DNA of 12,538 nt from Gracilaria vermiculophylla. Taxonomy: Eukaryota > Rhodophyta > Florideophyceae > Gracilariales > Gracilariaceae. Positions 8,378 through 12,538 of the stretch are shown one piece after another. The stretch covers positions 987,691-1,000,228 of the forward strand of contig JAHNZQ020000277.1 of the NCBI GenBank assembly GCA_019155205.2. The letters run 5' to 3'. The number at the start of each line of letters is the position of its first letter. The stretch's first letter is position 1. Made by a program: the position numbers and the translations under genes. Below the pieces are notes generated by a model that was not told where the DNA came from, ran no database searches, and saw only the letters and a list, made by a program, of their open reading frames with translations.

Positions 8378-8833
8378 AAGTGCAGACCTCGCCACCGCTG
8401 CTGTGAAATCAACGTTCGCAGAGTCAAGGCTTTAAGACTTGCATCTACTTTTGTAATTCATCTCTGTCAAAGAGTTCGTGAAGATATTAGTTTCTCGTCC
8501 GCATTTTTCACTTCGAAAATCGGGTATTTGGGTTTTATACTGCCAACTGCACTGTTCACACTTCTTTTTCTAGCTTTTTTTCCGGGTTTTCCGTTCTTAT
8601 GCTACTACATGGCCCGCTTGAATACCTTTCTCTTATTAACTTTTCTTACTGCTGTTGTAAACGACCCGCATCTCTCGATCGCGCGGGCCTTTAAGCACGC
8701 ACTTTCTCTTCATCATAAAAGAATTGGCAGAAAACACTCGAACTCAATCGTGAGGATTCTTCTGAAACCTATTTGTCCAGGGATGAATGGTACAGCCTTG
8801 GTCTTACATACCGTGGTTTTCATTCTGTTCTGA
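8378..8833 (+). other. Unrecognised open frame with hydrophobic middle
   Basis: This frame is free of stops from just after TGA 8375-8377 to the stop at 8831-8833, about 151 codons, the longest unbroken unassigned frame in the non-element part of the window. The first in-frame ATG is only at 8609, and a TTG at 8528 would give 101 residues. From about 8528 to 8650 the product is strongly hydrophobic, with FILPTALFTLLFLAFFPG and then FLLLTFLTAVV, consistent with two membrane-spanning segments. A basic, His-rich segment follows (RAFKHALSLHHKRIGRKHSN). I recognise no family. A run of T-rich codons can create such hydrophobic frames by chance, and no promoter or splice context supports a gene. Confidence 0.2.
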
Positions 8834-8987
8834 AGAGGAATCTTCTCTCCGGCCGACCACAAGAGAGAAGTAATTGGACTTGTCCGTGTTCTATCCCATG
8901 TTACTTTGGTCCTATACACGATTCAAGTTGGCGTATTAGACGTGAAACACTGGGATAGTTGCAGCATCCAGCGTCAATGAGATAAAT

Positions 8988-9152
8988 ATGTTTGACGGCC
9001 TCGAGAGGGGCGTGACACATATGGCTGATCCATGGTCTATGTCAACGCAACATGGTCTTAAAAATAATGACCTTTCTCTTTTATATCGTGAACTGCCTGC
9101 CACAGAAGCCGCCAGGGGGTATGTGTGTACTCTGAAGCTTCTTTACAAATGA
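8988..9152 (+). other. Short unrecognised open frame, 54 codons
   Basis: It begins with ATG 8988 and ends with TGA 9150-9152. The composition is protein-like and not low-complexity (MFDGLERGVTHMADPWSM, then DLSLLYRELPATEAARG). The same frame is open upstream only to a TGA at 8943. It sits about 150 bases downstream of the hydrophobic frame and in a different reading frame, so the two could be exons or frameshifted parts of one gene, but I have no motif to support this. Confidence 0.15.
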
Positions 9153-10345
9153 CTAGACTTTATTGGAAAGTACTGGGCTCGCTTAACAGCTTTTTAAAGT
9201 AATTCGGCCCCATTCTATGCTTTTGAACTGCGTCCTTTTCGAAATTCACAAAACAACTTTTTTGGGTAGTTCTGCTTCAAGTACATTGTTTTTGAATTCG
9301 TAAAATTAAGAATTCGACTGCATTCCATTCCTTGCCATGAAACATTTCTTGTAATCAGTTTAGTGGTAATCATAGCAACAAGAAGGTGCACTATTTTTTT
9401 TTTAGCCAAAGCCAATGTATTTCTAATGCATAATTTATAGCCTATTTCTGAGATCCGGATTCTTCCTCATTATACCATTACGCCTTTTTAAAAAGGTCAC
9501 AAAGTGCTATATGGCTGTATGTCAGGTGCAGAGCGTACGATCGTCTACATTTAAAGAACGCGTCACATCTCGATTTTGATCAAGAAAATTATTCTTCAGA
9601 AAATGGATACAAATACCAGCATTTTAGTGCACACGTATCCGCACTTTAGACTCGAGGAGTAAATCGGCTTTAATATTTGAGCACGAGTATCGAGTCGTCC
9701 ATTTTTAATTCAGGATCTAAGAATCCGATGTTTTAATGGATGGGTTTGATCCTATTTCTTTCCCAGTTATTCGTCTCAGTGCGTGAGATATAGATCACGT
9801 ACTTGTTTTGATTGATATTTTAATATCTTTCTATTAAAGGTAGTTTGGTGCCGCACACGTTTTCATTCTCAGTGAAGGGCATTCTCCCACCGCACAATGG
9901 TCAGCAACAGCTCTTTTCTTTCAAAAGATTATACTTTTTCTCAGTAAAACTGCCACCTCGAAAGGATGTATACCCCTTTAACACATGAAAGCTGCAGTCT
10001 TCATCAACGAAAGTATCTGGATTGTAACAATCCGTTCACAAGCTACTCTTTATTTATTGAGTATGGCGTCAAAAGATAGTTTATTAACGTCTCTAGAAGT
10101 GTCTGGAATTTGCCTAGCTCAGCTCTCTGTGCTGAACAACTTAAAAATTCGTCCTAAATTTCTCCAAGAGGGATAATCTAAAGTCTATACAAAGGCGTGG
10201 TGCTTTCGATTAACAAGAGCATCAGGAAACTCAGTAAAGTAAAGTTTTAGTCAACCTTCCGCCTACCTACTTCTATTTATATCACTGGTAGCATTGAAAC
10301 CGTTACGGCAGCTGTGGCCGCTCCGAGTGAAAAAGAAAAGCCGCC
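9153..10345. other. AT-rich region with no recognised gene
   Basis: Both strands were read for transposase, gag, reverse transcriptase and RNA gene signatures and none was found. The longest open frames are a 66-codon one on the minus strand (9415-9215) and a 63-codon one on the plus strand (9985-10176). Both lack motifs and look like chance. A T10 run lies near 9393. It could be host intergenic DNA or the upstream LTR of gypsy B. Confidence 0.5.
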
Positions 10346-10353
10346 TATATAAA
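10346..10353 (+). promoter_or_regulatory. TATA-like box, possible LTR promoter of gypsy B
   Basis: TATATAAA stands in a locally GC-richer setting (GCC before it), about 810 bases upstream of the gypsy B gag ATG and on the same strand. A TATA box in the U3 part of the 5' LTR would be expected about there. The LTR borders were not found and the surroundings are AT-rich, so this may be chance. Confidence 0.25.
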
Positions 10354-11162
10354 TGTGGAATTTTTTGAAGTGCAAATTTTTTTATGTGAATTGTTTTAGA
10401 ACAATCTTGAATTTTCGAGATTTAGTTTTTGTTTCAATTTCTGTTATTTTTAAAAGAGGACCAATTATACTGGAAATTTTCTTGTTTTAATTGGAAGCTT
10501 AATTGAAAATCAACTGTGCTGACTCGTCAAAACTGTGTACAGTGGATGACAGTTGGTTAATCTGTTGGCAGGAGAGCCAGGTAGCCGTTGAACTAATACT
10601 GGGGCTACAGCTACTAGCTATTAGGGGTCGGAGCCACCCCTGCAGATTGCTTTGGCTAGCCCGTAGATACTGGGTGCAGGTAAAGGCGGAAGATTACCGA
10701 ACACTGTTTTACGGACCACGTGTATCTGCGGTAAAGTCAAGTGTCTTCTTCAACCCTTCTGACTTGCTGGCTAGTAGAAAGGTTAAAACTGCTGCGCACG
10801 GATTTCGAGTAACGCTTGTGAGCAAAACACAGTCAAGCCTTGGACGAGGTAGACGTTTCTGAGTTCTCTCAGCGCGCTGTAAACTATATCTCACAGTCGA
10901 ATTGTGAAGCTGCGTTATTAAAGTAAGGACACCGTGAAGGATCAAATTGATGACATCACACCCTGTGATTTTAGGTGGACTGATGGGGATATCCGGAAAA
11001 GATGTTTGAGCATTATTTACCTAGTGTCACTTACTGTCAGAGTTATTGAATTTTAGAACACTTCCGGTTAAAAGGATATACTTGAGACAAAAGGACCTTC
11101 CTTTCGGGTGCTAAGGATATCAAGAAGAAGAAGATTTTTGAAAAGAAGAAAGACTGTTGCAT
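10354..11162 (+). other. Presumed 5' LTR and leader of gypsy B, no recognised gene
   Basis: This stretch precedes gag of gypsy B on the same strand and should contain the end of its 5' LTR, the primer binding site and the untranslated leader. A frame open from 10503 to 10862 (119 codons from a TTG) shows no family features and may be a chance frame inside the LTR. A small perfect hairpin, AGGGGT (10623-10628) with ACCCCT (10636-10641), lies inside it. The last 60 bases before gag are purine-rich (AAGAAGAAGAAG type), as is common in leaders. No LTR border or primer binding site could be fixed. Confidence 0.35.
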
Positions 11163-11955
11163 ATGTCTTTTATGAAACCGTCAAAGCTTGATAAGTTTGA
11201 TGGCCGCGGTGATGCCTTGTCTGTTCCTGCATGGTTACAATCTGTTGAGAAATATCTTCGTGTCGTTTAAATTTGGCAAGATGGTGACATAGATGCACGT
11301 ACTGCAGTCTACCTCACTCCACCTTCCATGACGGGTACCGCTACAAACTGGTAGATTACGCTGGTATTGGAAAAAAGGTTTCGCCTACTTGGAGAGCCTT
11401 TATACTCTTTGTCGAGAACGAATTTGTGCTCCAAGAAAGTATTGTGAGAGTACCAGACAGACAATGTAGGCTAGACCCCACCACCAGTGTAGCCATCTAT
11501 TTGTCTGATTTTCAAAACCTTGGGATCCAAAGATAAGTAATTCCGAGAAGCTGGATAGATTCAGCGAAAGATTCAAGCCTCATATTTTCCTAGAAATTTT
11601 AAAAGGCAGGCCAAAGTTGTTTTAAAAATCCAAAAAGATTGTGCTAGACGTCGATGGAGCTTTCTATGCTGCAGGATTCTTATCTAAGCGGAGATTTAGG
11701 TTCAGTACATGTTTCCAGAATGGATCACTTCCCATGGAGATTGGAAATGTCCAAAGGCAAAATAATCAGCCAGAAATGAGTGCTGAGCATATCAGAAATT
11801 TGAAAGACAATGCCTGTTTTTATTGTCAGAAGTCTAGATGCCGTCCATGAAAAGACAATAATGGGAAGAACCAGCAAAAGAGAAAGAATGTCCAGGGGAT
11901 CAGCACCAAAACGAACTGGATTCCTGAAACTGACTCGCGTTCTCAGGAAGGTTGA
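11163..11955 (+). pseudogene. gag: Gypsy B gag with zinc knuckle, broken
   Basis: This is the structural polyprotein of the element. The ATG at 11163 opens MSFMKPSKLDKFDGRGDAL, whose K-F-x-G-x-x-D start followed by AWLQSVEKYL is typical of Ty3/gypsy capsid domains. Stops follow at 11268 (TAA) and 11352 (TAG, in ATNW-stop). The protein continues in a second frame (WRAFILFVENEFV, then VAIYLSDFQNLGIQ, about 11390-11533), then in a third (SNSEKLDRFSERFKPHIFLE from 11536), with a TAA at 11623. That frame carries DVDGAFYAAG, PMEIGNVQR and the knuckle CFYCQKSRCRP (11815-11847). In the knuckle the His is Cys and the last Cys is absent, with a TGA at 11848. The basic tail runs to about 11955. Two frameshifts and four stops make it non-functional. 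The capsid signatures make the assignment firm. Confidence 0.9.
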
Positions 11956-11993
11956 GTGGTTCACGTAAAAGAATAGAAAACACTCGGATTGGT

Positions 11994-12117
11994 CACAAAG
12001 AGAGTGTGATCAACCGATTGGAGAGCGCGTTGAAATCTATAAATGAAGAAATGAAGACTTTAAGAAGAGAAGAGTGCTGTGATGTACCAAAGTATCTCAA
12101 GGGCAGAGTCAAATACC
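11994..12117 (+). pseudogene. Gypsy B post-knuckle coiled-coil-like segment
   Basis: In the plus frame starting at 11994 the translation HKESVINRLESALKSINEEM continues into KTLRREE. Hydrophobic residues (Val, Ile, Leu, Leu, Ile, Met, Leu) recur at three-to-four-residue spacing, as in a short coiled coil. It follows the zinc knuckle and precedes the protease, so it is likely the gag-protease linker in a frame shifted from the knuckle. A coiled coil here could help particle assembly, but that is inference. Confidence 0.45.
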
Positions 12118-12139
12118 ATGATTAGAAGTGTAAATGACA

Positions 12140-12538
12140 ACACTTTTACGGCAAGACCTATACCCGTGGAGTTCTACTTGTAATGAGTGGTACCATGAAT
12201 GGACTTAGCAGAAAAGAATGGAAAGATGGTGGATGAAACAGTTATGTGGTAAGCAGAGAGTTTTTGGGTTAGTATAGAAACAGAAGTATCTTTGACAGTT
12301 GTCAGGAAAACGTTACAGTTGAGCACTCTCAGAGAAGAACAAAAGAAGAAGCATTGGAACTCACATTCAATGGAACTTCACGACTTGAAGCTCAGACATA
12401 TACGTCTAATTGGATCGCTGTCAATTGCAAGTATGATGTTCTGTTCGGAATGATTTGGCATGTTGCCCATAAACCAACAATCGATTATGAACTAAGGATT
12501 GTGAGGGTTGGACCCAGTGTCATTCCAGTGATTCGAAA
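12140..12538 (+). pseudogene. Gypsy B retropepsin-like protease, partial
   Basis: The aspartic protease would cleave the gag-pol polyprotein. The N-terminal strand is shown by TARPIPVEFYL (about 12149-12180). The active-site loop should follow near 12229, but the sequence there reads KMVDETVMW instead of a Asp-(Ser/Thr)-Gly-Ala motif, so the loop appears deleted or rewritten. From 12273 one frame is open to the window end: ELTFNGTSRLEAQTYTSNW, then CKYDVLFGMIWHVAHKPTID (12426-12485). This matches the conserved C-terminal strand of Ty3/gypsy proteases, Y-D-x-(I/L)-L-G-x-x-W-L-x-x-H-x-P-x-I-D. After it VRVGPSVIPV begins the linker to reverse transcriptase, which is outside the window. At least one frameshift lies between about 12180 and 12330. 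Confidence 0.8.

Larger units (their letters stand above)
11163..12538 (+). mobile_element. Ty3/gypsy retrotransposon remnant (gypsy B), cut by window end
   Basis: Here gag and the protease of a second LTR retrotransposon read rightward, with reverse transcriptase expected just beyond the window. Gag shows the capsid-type helices, a zinc knuckle and a coiled-coil-like tail, followed by the typical retropepsin C-terminal strand. The protein differs clearly from gypsy A (other knuckle, other protease flank), so it is a separate family and not the other half of the same copy. Several stops and at least two frameshifts in gag show it is inactive. Confidence 0.9.

Noticed and set aside
9215..9415. 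66-codon minus-strand open frame
   Set aside because: Lys- and Thr-rich product of AT-rich DNA with no motif and no supporting context.
10286..10300. TGGTAGCATTGAAAC just after TATATCA, resembling a tRNA-iMet primer binding site next to an LTR end
   Set aside because: Only the first seven bases resemble common primer binding sites and such a 7-mer is expected by chance in this window. It also lies upstream of the TATA-like box, and no matching LTR start was found.

Overview
The window reads as a eukaryotic repeat graveyard. I see no intact host gene, no tRNA or rRNA gene, no CRISPR array and nothing bacterial. Every stretch I can name is a broken piece of a eukaryotic transposable element: two Ty3/gypsy (Metaviridae-type) LTR retrotransposons on opposite strands, one Tc1/mariner DD34E transposase and one pogo-like DDE_1 transposase. 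The host clade cannot be fixed from this. An alga, oomycete, fungus or animal would all fit. The gypsy A reverse transcriptase (motifs GYWQVPV, NAPATFQ, YLDD, GYWSR) reminds me of elements known from fungi and protists, but that is recall, not a search.

Layout. 1-256: GC-rich, unexplained. 257-4645, minus strand: gypsy A, running right to left as gag with a probable zinc knuckle (about 4645-4200), a poorly conserved spacer (4199-3721), protease, reverse transcriptase and RNase H (3720-1560), then integrase (about 660-257). Between RNase H and integrase, on the plus strand, lies the C-terminal half of a Tc1/mariner transposase (850-1298). 4812-6185, plus strand: a pogo-like transposase, readable in one frame with three stops to 5684, followed by a degraded C-terminal part. 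6186-6450: an unassigned open stretch. 6460-8377: AT-rich with no gene, containing one good hairpin. 8378-9152: unrecognised open frames, one of them strongly hydrophobic. 9153-11162: no recognisable gene, with a TATA-like box at 10346 that could belong to an LTR. 11163-12538, plus strand: gypsy B gag and protease, cut by the window end before its reverse transcriptase.

How the pieces relate. None can work alone. Gypsy A has stops, one frameshift in pol and two altered catalytic acids. The pogo copy has lost two of its three catalytic acids. The Tc1 copy lacks its N-terminal half and its catalytic Glu. Gypsy B has stops and two frameshifts in gag. The order suggests DNA transposons landing in or beside an older retrotransposon, followed by neutral decay. 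I found no convincing new system. The best candidates for something undescribed are the unassigned open frames at 8378-9152 and the C-terminal extension of the pogo-like transposase.
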